A DNA stretch of 64,000 nucleotides from contig NZ_FOLB01000001.1 in NCBI RefSeq assembly GCF_900112345.1, positions 186,001 through 250,000 of the forward strand, read 5' to 3'. Made by a program: the position numbers and the translations under genes. Of this stretch, positions 32,961 to 42,237 are shown piece by piece. The first letter of the stretch is position 1; each line of letters starts with the position of its first letter. Source of the stretch: Nocardioides terrae (lineage in GTDB: Bacteria; Actinomycetota; Actinomycetes; Propionibacteriales; Nocardioidaceae). Under the pieces are notes generated by a model. The model saw nothing but the letters and a program-made list of their open reading frames with translations, was not told the origin of the DNA and did not search any database.

Positions 32961-35900
32961 TGGTGCTCCTCGTGTGCTCGGTTCTGCGACGCGTCGTAGG
33001 CGCCGAGAACGGTGATCTCTTCACTGTGGTCGTCGGTGTCGGGCGTGTCGCTGGTCCGGGCCCGGCTCACACCCTGCTGGAAGCTGGTGAGGCCGCGCGT
33101 ACGACGGCGCTCCAGCCGTGGCAGCTGGACGACGTTCTCCGGAACGGTGTCCAGCGTCTCGGCGGCCGGCGCGGCCGACCCGGGCACGAGGTTGCGTCCG
33201 GGCACCCGCACCGGCAGGCCGTCGACCGTCATCGGCGAGTCGCCGTCGGAGGTGGCGGGGTCGGCGGCCAGCTCGGCGGCTCGGCGCCAGCCCTCGTCAC
33301 CGGGCGAGACCCACTCGCCCGACTCCGGGGCCGCCTCACCGGACGTCGGCTCCGACTGGCTGCGACGCGCCTCGAGGGGCGTGCGCCGGGTGAACCACTC
33401 CGACTGCATCGTCGCGAAGATCGACGAGTCGTCGGCGCCGTCCTCCTCGTCGAGGCGGTTGAGCGCCTCCGCGGCCGAGGGAGCGTTGAGCACGTCGGCG
33501 GCCAGCTCGGCGATGAGCGGGTCGAGCACCGGCCCGGACTGCTTCGCCACCGGGCGCACCAGGGACGGGCTCAGCGACTGCAGGAGCTCTCCCGGAGCGG
33601 CCGTCGGGGCGGGCGGCACGGTCTCGGCCTGCTGCTCGGCCTGCTGCTCGGCCTGCTGCTCGGCCTGCTGCTGGGGCTGCTCGGGCTGCTCGGGCTGCTG
33701 GGACTCCTCCGGCCCGGCGGGCTGCGCGGCGGCCTGAGCGACCTGCTCCGGCTCGACCGGTGCGGGAGGCGTGAGCCGTGCGGGAGGCAGAAGCGGCACG
33801 CGGGGGGCGGGCAGCACCGGCGGGGCGGCGGGCGCGGCCGGCGTGCCCGAGCCGAACGCGTCGAACGTCGAGTCGCCTGCGAGTCCGGCGGGCAGGTTGC
33901 TGCGCGGGACGCGGGTCGGCAGACCGCTCGAGCTGATCGCCGGCGGCGCGGGCGGCTCTTCGGCCTTCGGCGGCAGGAAGAGGTCGCTGCGGACCGGGTC
34001 CTGCGGCGCCGCGAACGGGTCAACGACCGGCTGAGCGCGCTTGGCGATGGTGCCGAGCGGGTTCTTGATGGCGCCGTCGACGCCCTCGGCCCGACCGGTC
34101 AGGTAGGTGTTGAGGAGCTCCTCGGGGTCGCGCAGCGGCACCGTGGTGGTGAACCAGTTCTTGACCGGAGGCTCGGAGGCGATCGGCGTGGTCGGCGGCG
34201 TGTAGCCCTCCGGGGGCCGGATCGCCGACCGGGTGGCCGGCTCGGGCGCGGACGCCGCCGGAGCGGCGGTCGGCTCCGCTGCCGGCGCCTCGGGGGCCGG
34301 AGCCGGCTCGACGGGCGCTGGAACGGGCGCCGCGGGAGTCAGGTCCACCGGAGCTTCGCGGGTGAAGTCCTCCGGCGGGACGCCGGTCGCGGTGCGCTTC
34401 GGGAGGGTGGGGATGCCGGACTCGGTGAAGGCGGCCGGCGTGGGCGCCTGCTCGGCGACGGGCTGGCTCGAGTAGGTCTGCGCGGTGAGCGGGTCACCGT
34501 CGAAGGAATCCGCACCGAGCGGGTCGGCGTGGAAGGACTCCGCACCGAGCGGCTCCAGGGAGTCGGCCTCCTCGACGGACACGTCGTCCAGCGCGGACGG
34601 CCGGGACGGGTCGAACAGCTCGGCCGGAGCGGCCACAGCGACCGGCTCGAGCGGCTCCTCGGAGATCCACGGCTGCGTGGCCTCGGCCGGGCTCGCAGTC
34701 AGCTCCTCGACCGGGACCGCCGGGTCGAGCACGTCCACGGCCAGGGCGGAGCGGGTCTCGGGCTCGACCAGGACGCCGGCCGGGATCTCGACACGGGCGA
34801 CGACGCCGCGCGGGCTGTTGGCCCGCAGCTCCACCGTCAGACCGTGCCGGTCCGCGAGGCGCGAGGCGACGACCAGGCCCATCATCCGGGCGACGTCGGC
34901 GTCGAGGCCGCCGGCGCTGCGAAGCTTCTCGTTGGCGCCGTCGAGCTCGACCGGGGACATCCCGATGCCGAGGTCGCGGACCTCGATGACGAGGGGGCCT
35001 GCCGCCGACGTGCGCATCGAGCGTACGACGACCGGTGAGTCCGGCGGCGAGAAGTTCGTCGCGTTCTCGATGAGCTCGGCGAGGAGGTGGACGAGGTCGC
35101 CGGCGACGCTGCCGCGGAACTTCGCGGCCTCGCCCGACTCGATCTCGACGCGGGCGAACTGCTCGACCTCGGAGCTGGCGGCGCGAAGCACGTCGAGCAC
35201 CGGGACCGGTCCGCGGGCGCCCTGGCCGGTGTCGCCACCGGCGAGGACCATCAGCGACTCGTCGTTGCGGCGCATGCGGGTGGCGAGGTGGTCGAGACGG
35301 AACAGGTTCGCCAGGTGCTCCGGGTCCTGCTCGCCGGACTCGAGCTCGTCGATGAGCCGCAGCTGGCGCTCGACGAGGCTCTGGGAGCGGCGGGAGAGGT
35401 TGACGAACATCCGGTTGACGTTGGCGCGCATCTGCGCCTGCTCACCGGCGAGTCGGATGGCCTCGGCGTGGACGGCGTCGAACGCCTCGCCGACCTCGGA
35501 GATCTCGTCGCGGCTGCCGACGGCGATGGGCTTGATCTCGAGGTCGTCGACCTTGTCGGACTCCTCGATCTCACGCACCCGCTCGGGGAGCTCGTGCCGG
35601 GCGATGTCGAGGGCCGCGTCACGCAGCTGGTGCAGCGGCCGCAGGATCGAGCGAGCCACGACGACGGTGGCGATGAGGGCGAACAGGAGGACGATGAGCA
35701 CGGTCAGGGCGCTGATCAGCGCGTCGTGCTGGGCGGCGGCCCGGCGGTCGTCCACGGCCTTGGCCAGGTCCTGTGCAGCGGTCGAGACGACGCTGGTCAT
35801 CAGGCCGAGGAAGGCGGCCGAGGTGGTGTTCCAGTGGGCCACGTCGATCTGCGCGGCGACCGGGTTGCCGGTGCTGATGATCGTCTCGATGGCGTCCTGC

Positions 35901-36670
35901 ATGCCGGCGTGCGTGCTGGCGCCGTCCTCGCTGTCGGTGATCCGGTCGAACTGGACCTGCGCCTGGGGCGAGGTGTTGTCGCGGAAGAAACCGGTCGCGT
36001 CCTTGTAGGACTGGGTGGCGGACGCGAGCGCGGTGAGGTCGAACTGGCTGATGGAACGCTGACCGAGCGCCTTGGTGACCAGGATGCGCTGCGCGGCGAT
36101 CGCCTCGGCCGCCGTACGCACCTGGCCCAGGGCGAGGGCCTGACGGTAGAGACCCTTGCTCGACCCGAGGTCGGGCAGGTGGCTCGCCAGGCCGAGCAGC
36201 AGGTTCAGCGTGGTGGTGTACTCCGTCTGACCCAGCAGGCGGGTCCGCGGGTCGGCGAGGTCGGCACGGACCTTGGACATGTCGTCGAGCGTGCCGGTGA
36301 TCTTGCGCAGGTCCTGCTGCAAGGACGCGTCGCGCGAGGAGTCGATGTCAGCCAGTCGCGTGCGCCAGACCTTGATCGCGCTGTCGGTCGTCTGCCGGAC
36401 CGGGTCGAGCGACTTGTCCGAGATCTTCGGCACGCTGCCGGTCTCACGCTCGACCTGGAGCTGGAGCGCCAGGCGGAAGCTGTCCGGCAGCGCGCTGGCG
36501 ACGCTGGCGGCGCGCGTGGCGTCGGAGCTCTCGCCGAGGGCCGAGGCCATGCGCAGGCCGCCGAGGCCGAGCGCGGCTACTGTGGGGATCAACAGCACCC
36601 CGACCAGCCTGGGGCGGATGCCGCGCCAGGCCTTCCGACGGGTTGCTTGAGTGGTCGATGGCTCCGCCAT
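32957..36670 (-). CDS. cvnA: Nitrate-sensor-domain histidine kinase-like conservon protein (CvnA)
   Basis: A 1237-residue membrane protein. First membrane segment about residues 21-43; extracellular nitrate-and-sulfonate (NIT) type helical sensor about 60-310; second segment about 317-339; HAMP; a dimerisation helix with RMFVNLSRRSQSLVERQLRL (about 417-436); ATPase domain with LLAELIENATNFSPPDSPV (about 530) and DLGIGMSP. A phosphoacceptor His is not evident, as in other conservon kinases. The last 550 residues are low-complexity, Pro/Ala/Glu-rich and include four AEQQ tetrapeptides from 12-bp repeats. First gene of the cvnABCD operon; ATG 36670. Confidence 0.92.
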   Translation of the reverse strand: MAEPSTTQATRRKAWRGIRPRLVGVLLIPTVAALGLGGLRMASALGESSDATRAASVASALPDSFRLALQLQVERETGSVPKISDKSLDPVRQTTDSAIKVWRTRLADIDSSRDASLQQDLRKITGTLDDMSKVRADLADPRTRLLGQTEYTTTLNLLLGLASHLPDLGSSKGLYRQALALGQVRTAAEAIAAQRILVTKALGQRSISQFDLTALASATQSYKDATGFFRDNTSPQAQVQFDRITDSEDGASTHAGMQDAIETIISTGNPVAAQIDVAHWNTTSAAFLGLMTSVVSTAAQDLAKAVDDRRAAAQHDALISALTVLIVLLFALIATVVVARSILRPLHQLRDAALDIARHELPERVREIEESDKVDDLEIKPIAVGSRDEISEVGEAFDAVHAEAIRLAGEQAQMRANVNRMFVNLSRRSQSLVERQLRLIDELESGEQDPEHLANLFRLDHLATRMRRNDESLMVLAGGDTGQGARGPVPVLDVLRAASSEVEQFARVEIESGEAAKFRGSVAGDLVHLLAELIENATNFSPPDSPVVVRSMRTSAAGPLVIEVRDLGIGMSPVELDGANEKLRSAGGLDADVARMMGLVVASRLADRHGLTVELRANSPRGVVARVEIPAGVLVEPETRSALAVDVLDPAVPVEELTASPAEATQPWISEEPLEPVAVAAPAELFDPSRPSALDDVSVEEADSLEPLGAESFHADPLGADSFDGDPLTAQTYSSQPVAEQAPTPAAFTESGIPTLPKRTATGVPPEDFTREAPVDLTPAAPVPAPVEPAPAPEAPAAEPTAAPAASAPEPATRSAIRPPEGYTPPTTPIASEPPVKNWFTTTVPLRDPEELLNTYLTGRAEGVDGAIKNPLGTIAKRAQPVVDPFAAPQDPVRSDLFLPPKAEEPPAPPAISSSGLPTRVPRSNLPAGLAGDSTFDAFGSGTPAAPAAPPVLPAPRVPLLPPARLTPPAPVEPEQVAQAAAQPAGPEESQQPEQPEQPQQQAEQQAEQQAEQQAETVPPAPTAAPGELLQSLSPSLVRPVAKQSGPVLDPLIAELAADVLNAPSAAEALNRLDEEDGADDSSIFATMQSEWFTRRTPLEARRSQSEPTSGEAAPESGEWVSPGDEGWRRAAELAADPATSDGDSPMTVDGLPVRVPGRNLVPGSAAPAAETLDTVPENVVQLPRLERRRTRGLTSFQQGVSRARTSDTPDTDDHSEEITVLGAYDASQNRAHEEHQ
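33623..33670. repeat. Four 12-bp tandem repeats in the CvnA tail
   Basis: Four identical units CTCGGCCTGCTG, in frame on the minus strand, encoding AEQQ-like tetrapeptides in the disordered C-terminal region of CvnA. Shorter degenerate units continue to about 33700. Confidence 0.9.
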
Positions 36671-36905
36671 GCTCCCTCACCTCTGGACGATGCCCTGCAG
36701 TCTGAAAGGGTCAGGCAGGCCACCCGAGTGGATGCCAGTTCCCTGCCATCCCTCGCGTGTCGATGCTCGTGGCGTCGACGTCGTCCGGTGCGGCAAGCGT
36801 CAAAGTAGCGGGATTCCGTGGCGTAGATCGCAAGATCTGGAAAATCGCCGGAATTCCCTCCGATGGGCGATGCGGAGCCGTACGTCCGGGCCGGGCGACC
36901 TGGCC

Positions 36906-37736
36906 CTAGCTGCCTATGCGCTCCGGCCGGCTGTATACGACCATCGAGGTCCCGCGCAAGAAGCCGACGACCGTCACACCGGCCTCGTCGGCCAGCTCCA
37001 CGGCGAGCGACGAGGGCGCCGACACGGCCGCCAGCACGGGGATCCCCGCCATCGACGCCTTCTGGGTGAGCTCGAAGCTCGCGCGGCCGCTCACCATCAG
37101 CACGGTGCCGCGCAACGGCAGCTTCTCGTGCTCGAGGGCCCAGCCGACGACCTTGTCGACGGCGTTGTGACGGCCCACGTCCTCACGTGCGACGAGCAGC
37201 TCGCCGGTCCGGCCGTCGAACAGCCCGGCTGCATGCAGGCCGCCGGTCAGCTCGAAGATCTCTTGCGCCGCCCGCAGCCGCTCGGGCATCGCGGCGAGCA
37301 GCGCCGCGTCGACGACGACGGGGTCGTCGGCGACGTCGTACGACGACCGGGTGCGGACCGCGTCGATGCTCGCCTTGCCGCACACCCCGCAGGACGACGA
37401 CGTGTAGACGCTGCGCTCGAGCCCGGTCTCCGGCACCGCCACTCCGGGTGCGAGCTGCACGTCGAGCACGTTGTAGGTGTTGACGCCATCGTCGGTGGAG
37501 CCGGCGCAGTAACGGGCGGTGGTGATGTGGTCGCGCTGGCTGACCACGCCCTCGGACACCAGGAACCCGGCCGACAGCTCGACGTCGTGGCCCGGAGTCC
37601 GCATCGTCACTGCGAGCGGACGGCCCTGCAGCCGGATCTCCAGCGGCTCCTCCGCGGCGAGCCTGTCCTCGCGGACGCGCGGCTCGCCGCCCACCTCGAG
37701 GCGGGTGACCCTGCGTCGTACGGCGCGCTTGCGCAT
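36906..37736 (-). CDS. fdhD: Formate dehydrogenase accessory sulfurtransferase
   Basis: A 276-residue FdhD. The sulfur-carrying CxxC motif is [10 protein letters not shown] (about residues 112-121), with [35 protein letters not shown] (about 168-202) and [21 protein letters not shown] as further family blocks. FdhD transfers sulfur from IscS to the molybdenum cofactor of formate dehydrogenase. No fdh structural genes are in the window. It opens a molybdenum-cofactor block on the minus strand. The 235 bases between this gene's stop side and the cvnA start hold no gene; an AGATC-GCAA-GATCT palindrome lies there near 36823. Confidence 0.95.
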   Translation of the reverse strand: MRKRAVRRRVTRLEVGGEPRVREDRLAAEEPLEIRLQGRPLAVTMRTPGHDVELSAGFLVSEGVVSQRDHITTARYCAGSTDDGVNTYNVLDVQLAPGVAVPETGLERSVYTSSSCGVCGKASIDAVRTRSSYDVADDPVVVDAALLAAMPERLRAAQEIFELTGGLHAAGLFDGRTGELLVAREDVGRHNAVDKVVGWALEHEKLPLRGTVLMVSGRASFELTQKASMAGIPVLAAVSAPSSLAVELADEAGVTVVGFLRGTSMVVYSRPERIGS

Positions 37737-37766
37737 GACTTCGAGGTTAACCGTTCAGGTGCCGTC

Positions 37767-38567
37767 TCACGCGTCCGCGGGTCCACCGGGCTCGCCGGAC
37801 TCAAGGCCGGACTCAAGGCCGGACTCGAGGCCGGACTCAAGGCCGGACTCCGGGCCGGACTCCACCGACGGGGTGAGGTAGCCGCGGAAGGCCACCTCGC
37901 GCCGCAGCGTGAAGCCGAGCCGCTCGTAGAGAGCGATGGCGCCGGTGTTCGAGGAGGCGACATGGAGGAACGCGCGCTCACCTCGTGCGGCGATGCCGGC
38001 CAGCACAGCGGTCACCAGCGTGGCGGCGTACCCCCGCCCGCGGGCACCGGGAGCGGTGCACACGGCACTGATCTCGGTCCATCCGGGCGGGCGCAGCCGC
38101 TCACCGGCCATGGCGACCAGGTCGGCACCGTCGCGGATGCCGAGGTAGGTCCCGAGCTCGATCGTGCGGGGCCAGAACGGGCCGGGTCGGGTGAGCCGCG
38201 CCAGCGCGAGCATCTCCTCGACGTCGGCGGGACCGAGCCTCACGACCCGCGGGTCGGCTCCGTCGTCGCCAGCAACGGGCGGAGCGACGAGCGGAGCGAC
38301 GAGCTGGACACCCGGCAGCGCGAACACCTGCTCCCAGTCGGCGGGCGGCGTCGCCGTCGAGCTGAACAGGTCGGCGAGCTCGCCCGGCCCGAGCAGGCCG
38401 GCGAGGCCGGCCCAGTCGGCGTCGGTCGCGTCGGCCGGCACGGCGGCGAAGGTGGCCACGCCCGGCAGGTAGGTGGTGGTCCGGCCGAGGCCGCGGGCGA
38501 GGCGGGCGTGGTGGCCGCGGAGCGAGTGTCCGACAGGGTCGTCGAGCACGGTCTCATCGGAGGGCAC
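37767..38567 (-). CDS. GNAT-family N-acetyltransferase with repeat tail
   Basis: A 266-residue protein. An N-terminal part of unknown type is followed by a GNAT domain: ICTAPGARGRGYAATLVTAVLAGIAARG-like acetyl-CoA loop (here VCTAPGARGRGYAATLVTAV, about residues 156-175) and FLHVASSNTGAIALYERLGFTLRREVAFRGYL. The tail is a series of ESGL tetrapeptides from a 12-bp repeat. Substrate unknown. GTG start at 38567 lacks a convincing ribosome binding site, so the start is uncertain. It lies between fdhD and the DUF6457 gene. Confidence 0.85.
   Translation of the reverse strand: MPSDETVLDDPVGHSLRGHHARLARGLGRTTTYLPGVATFAAVPADATDADWAGLAGLLGPGELADLFSSTATPPADWEQVFALPGVQLVAPLVAPPVAGDDGADPRVVRLGPADVEEMLALARLTRPGPFWPRTIELGTYLGIRDGADLVAMAGERLRPPGWTEISAVCTAPGARGRGYAATLVTAVLAGIAARGERAFLHVASSNTGAIALYERLGFTLRREVAFRGYLTPSVESGPESGLESGLESGLESGLESGEPGGPADA
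37795..37866. repeat. Six 12-bp tandem repeats at the end of the GNAT gene
   Basis: Six units of CCGGACTCAAGG (fourth identical, others with one to three changes), in frame, encoding the repeating ESGL tail of the acetyltransferase. Confidence 0.92.
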
Positions 38568-38597
38568 CAGCGCATGATGGCACCACTCGCCGGACCG

Positions 38598-38825
38598 TCA
38601 GCCTCCGGCCAGGTCCCGGGTCGCCCGGATGGCCTCGGCGACCGCCTCCGGCGTGCCTCCGGCGCGGCCCGCGGCGAGGCCGATCACGAACGCCGAGACC
38701 GGTGCCGCCTTGCGCTCCACCGCGTGGGCGACGTCGCCGGCGATCGCCAGGATCGCGTCGATGTCGATCTCGTCCTCGATGCCCAGCTCGGCGGCGAGCC
38801 TCGGCACCCACTCCTCGACGGTCAT
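38598..38825 (-). CDS. DUF6457 protein linked to molybdenum cofactor synthesis
   Basis: A 75-residue helical protein beginning TVEEWVPRLAAELGIEDEIDID and containing AILAIAGDVAHAVERKAAPVSAFVIGLAAGRAG. This is the small DUF6457 family, which in other actinobacteria occurs alone or fused to MobA. The ATG is directly preceded by GAGGAGAGAG. It follows moeA by 17 bases; a GTG overlapping the moeA stop is an alternative start. Function is inferred only from context. Confidence 0.82.
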   Translation of the reverse strand: MTVEEWVPRLAAELGIEDEIDIDAILAIAGDVAHAVERKAAPVSAFVIGLAAGRAGGTPEAVAEAIRATRDLAGG

Positions 38826-38842
38826 CTCTCTCCTCGGGTCGC

Positions 38843-39994
38843 TCACACGGGCAGGGGCTGGAGGAGGGCGGTCCCGCCCTCGGGGGGTACGACGGCCAGC
38901 GCATCGGCGGCGGCGACACCGCGCAGCATGGCGCTGTGGTCGTGGCCGAGGGCGACGACGCCGTCGGCGGTGAGCCTGACGGGCACCAGGCGCGTCGCGG
39001 ACCGGTGCGGCGACAGGTCGCCGGTGACCGGTCCGAGCGGCGAGAGCGGGTCGCCCCGGAGGCCGCCCAGCGCCGGGGCGACGACGGTCACGAAGGCGAC
39101 CAGCGCGGCGAACGGGTTGCCGGGCAGCGCGGCCACGAGCCGGCCGTCGGCGAGCCGCCACAGTCCCGCCAGGCTGCCCGGGCGGCAGTCCACCCCGTCG
39201 GCGACGGGAGTGGCACCGAGCTCGGCCAGCAGCGGCCGGACGTGGTCCTCCCGGCCGACCGAGGACGAGCCCGTGACCACGACGACCTCGGCGTCGGCGC
39301 CGCCCAGCGCGCCGCGCAGCATCTCGGCGTCGTCGATCAGCCGCGTCACACCGGTCGACGTACCGCCCGCCCAGGCGACCCATCCCGGCAGCGCCGGGCC
39401 GAGCGCGTCGCGCACTCGTCCGGGACCGTCGCCGAGCTCGGAGCCGGTGACCAGGGCCGCCACTCGCGGCGCGGGGACCACGCTGAGCGCGCTCACGCCG
39501 ACGGCGGCCGCGAGCGCGACGACCTGGGGCGTCACGCGTGTCCCCGCCGCCAGGAGCACCTCCCCCGCCAGAGCCTCCTCGCCACGGTGCCGGACGTGCC
39601 GGCCGGGCTCGACGCACCCGCTCACGAGCGCCCCGTCGACGTCGGCGTCCTCGACGGGGAGGACGGATCGCGTGCCCGGAGGGAGGTGAGCGCCGGTGGC
39701 CACCTCCCACGCCTCACCGGCCCCGTCGGCCCGGTCGGCCCGGTCGGCACCGCCGACCGCTGCCGGTGGCGGCGGGTCGCCGGCGAGGGAGCGACCGACG
39801 ACGCGCCACGGCGGAGCACCGGCGACGGCGTACCCGTCCATCGCCGCGTTGTCGAAGCCGGGCAGGTCCTCGGCCGCGACCAGCGGCGCGGCGAGCCGCA
39901 GGCCGAGCGCCGCGGCGAGCGGCTCCGTCACCGCGGTCAAGGGCACGACCGAGTCGTACGCCGCCCGTCGCGCCTGCGCCCAGCCCAGCACCAT
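38843..39994 (-). CDS. moeA: Molybdopterin molybdenumtransferase
   Basis: About 383 residues. MoeA inserts molybdate into adenylated molybdopterin. Seen: DLPGFDNAAMDGYAVAG (about residues 44-60), a domain with PGTRSVLPVEDADVDG, VAALVTGSELGDGPGRVRDALGPAL, and VVVTGSSSVGREDHVRP near 240-256 followed by LPGNPFAALVAFVTVV. Start at ATG 39994 (AGGGTGG just upstream) or GTG 40003. Divergent from the MOSC gene; same strand as fdhD and DUF6457. Confidence 0.94.
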   Translation of the reverse strand: MVLGWAQARRAAYDSVVPLTAVTEPLAAALGLRLAAPLVAAEDLPGFDNAAMDGYAVAGAPPWRVVGRSLAGDPPPPAAVGGADRADRADGAGEAWEVATGAHLPPGTRSVLPVEDADVDGALVSGCVEPGRHVRHRGEEALAGEVLLAAGTRVTPQVVALAAAVGVSALSVVPAPRVAALVTGSELGDGPGRVRDALGPALPGWVAWAGGTSTGVTRLIDDAEMLRGALGGADAEVVVVTGSSSVGREDHVRPLLAELGATPVADGVDCRPGSLAGLWRLADGRLVAALPGNPFAALVAFVTVVAPALGGLRGDPLSPLGPVTGDLSPHRSATRLVPVRLTADGVVALGHDHSAMLRGVAAADALAVVPPEGGTALLQPLPV

Positions 39995-40026
39995 GGCGCC
40001 CACCCTATGAGGGCTACGGTTCGCTC

Positions 40027-40794
40027 GTGAGCGGGGTCATCATCCTGAACGTGGTCTCTGCCGGCTACGCGCCGGTCAAGGGCACCGCGCACCGTCCGTA
40101 CGACGCTGTGGGGCTCGCTGCGACGGGCGCTGTCGGCGACCGCCGGCTGTGCGCGGTCGACCTCGAGCGGCGGCGCGTCCTGCGCACGGTCCAGAACCCG
40201 AGCCTCCTGACCGTGGTCGCCGGCCGCGATGGGGATGTGCTCGAGCTGACCGCGCCGGGCCAGGCACCGGTCGCGGCCGAGATCGAGCCGACCGGTGGGA
40301 CGGTGACCTGCGAGTACTGGGGCCGCCCGGTGGAGCTGGCCGTGCTGGCGGGCCCGCACGCCGACGTGCTCAGCGACCACCTCGGGAAGCGGGTCGTCCT
40401 GGCCGCCGCGCCGCCGGCGGCCGTCGTCTATGGCGGGCCCACCGTCACGCTGGTCGGCACCGCCTCGCTGCGCGACCTCGGCGAGCGCTGCGGGGTCGAC
40501 CTCCTCGCCGAGTCGGCGCGGTTCCGGGCGACCCTGGTCGTGGAGACCGAGGAGCCCTACGTCGAGGAGTCGTGGCTGGGCAGGGAGCTGCAGGCAGGTT
40601 CGGCGGTGCTGCGCGGTGGAGTCGCGATCCCGCGGTGCGCGGTGATCGACCACTCCCCCGCGACGGGCGAGAAGGACGCCCGCCTGCTCAAGGCGCTGGT
40701 CACCTACCGACCGCTCAACGCTGCGGGCGAACCCGCGTTCGGTGTCTACGCCTCGGTCACGACCCCAGGGGCGGTCACCGGCTCACTCGCCTGA
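40027..40794 (+). CDS. MOSC-domain protein
   Basis: A 255-residue protein with N-terminal MOSC_N-like beta-barrel (PYDAVGLAATGAVGDRRLCAVDLERRRVLRTVQNPSLLTVVA) and a MOSC core (VTLVGTASLRDLGERCGVDLLAESARFRATLVVETEEPYVEESWLGRELQAG, GVAIPRCAVIDHSPATGEKD). The conserved cysteine in IPRCAVID is present. MOSC proteins bind molybdenum cofactor and act as reductases or sulfur carriers. It starts with GTG and is divergent from moeA, which fits the cofactor theme. Its 3' end overlaps the hemerythrin gene by 12 bases. Confidence 0.9.
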   Translation: MSGVIILNVVSAGYAPVKGTAHRPYDAVGLAATGAVGDRRLCAVDLERRRVLRTVQNPSLLTVVAGRDGDVLELTAPGQAPVAAEIEPTGGTVTCEYWGRPVELAVLAGPHADVLSDHLGKRVVLAAAPPAAVVYGGPTVTLVGTASLRDLGERCGVDLLAESARFRATLVVETEEPYVEESWLGRELQAGSAVLRGGVAIPRCAVIDHSPATGEKDARLLKALVTYRPLNAAGEPAFGVYASVTTPGAVTGSLA

Positions 40795-41340
40795 CTCATC
40801 GTCGTCGAGCTTCCCCTCGCGCTCGGCCTCCGCGACGATCCGCCGCACGCTCTCCACCGAGCCGCAGCCGGAGTCGATCAGCTCGTTGCGGCGCGCCGCC
40901 CACCTCTCGCCGAGCTCGAGCCGGATCCGCTCGCCCACCTCGGTCCGGGCCGGGCTCAGGATCGTCAGCTCCTCCTCGGCGACGTGGTGGGCGACGAGGT
41001 TGCTGAGCTCCTCGACGGCGTCGGTGAAGGCCTGGGTGTCGGTCCCCTTGAGCTCGAGCACCTTGAGGAGCGCCTGGTTGCCCTCGGCGTGCTCCTCCTC
41101 GCCGTGCTCGACCTCGTGCTCGCCGATGTCCTCGGCCTTGCGCCGCAGCACCGGGTAGACCAGCTCCTCCTCCGCGACGCCGTGCCCGATGAGGACGTCG
41201 GAGAACGCGCGCCGCACGGCCTCGCGGTCCTCGGTCTGGTCGCGCAGCTGGCGCAGCAGCTGCTCGAAGCGGCGGTGGTCGTCGATGATCAGGTCGATGA
41301 CGTCCCCGGAGAGGGGACGGCCCACGTCGATGCTCGTCAT
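40783..41340 (-). CDS. Hemerythrin-domain protein
   Basis: A 185-residue HHE-domain protein. Iron ligands are visible in two HHE repeats: DLIIDDHRRFEQLL, HGVAEEELVYPVL, EHGEEEHAEGNQALL and HHVAEEELTIL (the His/Glu pattern of a di-iron centre). Such proteins bind O2 or NO or handle iron. The C-terminus is acidic (KLDDDESGE). ATG 41340 is chosen because the upstream extension is not family-like. Divergent from the SDR gene. Confidence 0.92.
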   Translation of the reverse strand: MTSIDVGRPLSGDVIDLIIDDHRRFEQLLRQLRDQTEDREAVRRAFSDVLIGHGVAEEELVYPVLRRKAEDIGEHEVEHGEEEHAEGNQALLKVLELKGTDTQAFTDAVEELSNLVAHHVAEEELTILSPARTEVGERIRLELGERWAARRNELIDSGCGSVESVRRIVAEAEREGKLDDDESGE

Positions 41341-41402
41341 GGGGCAGCAGTAGCCCGTGGCGCGCCGCGGCATGCCCGTCACCCACCGGGATACCAGTCG
41401 CC

Positions 41403-42209
41403 ATGACCACATCGCCTACTCCCTCGGACCCCCGCCCGTCCGCTCCTCTCGCGGTCGTGACCGGCGCCTCGACCGGCATCGGTCGCGCGCTGGCGAAGGA
41501 GTTCGTCGACCACGGCTTCGACATCGTCATCGCCGCCGACGAGCCCGCGATCCTCGAGGCGGCCGCCGAGCTGGCCACACCGGACCGTCGGGTCGTCCCC
41601 GTGGAGGTGGACCTGTCCACCGCGGAAGGCGTGCAGGCGCTCTACGACAAGATCGACCGCACCCCCGACGCGGTCGCCCTCAACGCCGGGATCGGCGCCA
41701 GCGGGCGCTTCGACGAGACGAGCCTCGACGACCACCTGCGGCTCGTCGACCTCAACGTCCGGTCCACCGTGCACCTCGGCCAGCTGCTCGTCCGCGACAT
41801 GGTGCGCGCCGGCAAGGGGCGCCTCCTGGTCACCTCGTCGATCGCGGCGGTCGCGCCCGGGCCCTACCACTCGACGTACGCCGCGTCGAAGGCGTTCGTG
41901 CACTCCTTCGCCGAGGGGATCCGCGAGGAGCTGAAGGGCACGGGCGTCACCGTCACGTCGCTGATGCCCGGGCCGACCGACACGGAGTTCTTCCGCCGCG
42001 CCTCCATGGAGGACACCCCGCTGGGCCGGAGCGACGCGAAGGACGACCCGCAGGAGGTCGCCCACGACGGCTACGAGGCGCTGATGGCCGGCAAGAACAG
42101 CGTCGTTGCCGGCTCCGCCAAGAACCGCATCCAGGCCGAGCTGGGCACCCACCTGCCCGACGCGCTCGCCGCGCCGCTCATGGCCCGGATGACCAAGCCC
42201 CAGGACTGA
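41403..42209 (+). CDS. Short-chain dehydrogenase/reductase (SDR)
   Basis: A 268-residue classical SDR: VVTGASTGIGRALAKE (about residues 18-33), LNAGIGASG near 94, catalytic Ser in VTSSIAAVAPGPY near 137 and YAASK near 154. C-terminal segment TSLMPGPTDTEFFRRA matches the oxidoreductase subgroup. It is 28 bases upstream of a zinc alcohol dehydrogenase gene on the same strand. Substrate unknown. Confidence 0.94.
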   Translation: MTTSPTPSDPRPSAPLAVVTGASTGIGRALAKEFVDHGFDIVIAADEPAILEAAAELATPDRRVVPVEVDLSTAEGVQALYDKIDRTPDAVALNAGIGASGRFDETSLDDHLRLVDLNVRSTVHLGQLLVRDMVRAGKGRLLVTSSIAAVAPGPYHSTYAASKAFVHSFAEGIREELKGTGVTVTSLMPGPTDTEFFRRASMEDTPLGRSDAKDDPQEVAHDGYEALMAGKNSVVAGSAKNRIQAELGTHLPDALAAPLMARMTKPQD

Positions 42210-42237
42210 GCATCCACGAACCGTCGAAGGAGACAGC

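Noticed and set aside
36651..39689. A 1012-codon plus-strand frame across fdhD, GNAT and moeA
   Set aside because: All three minus-strand genes have clear family motifs; the plus frame has none.
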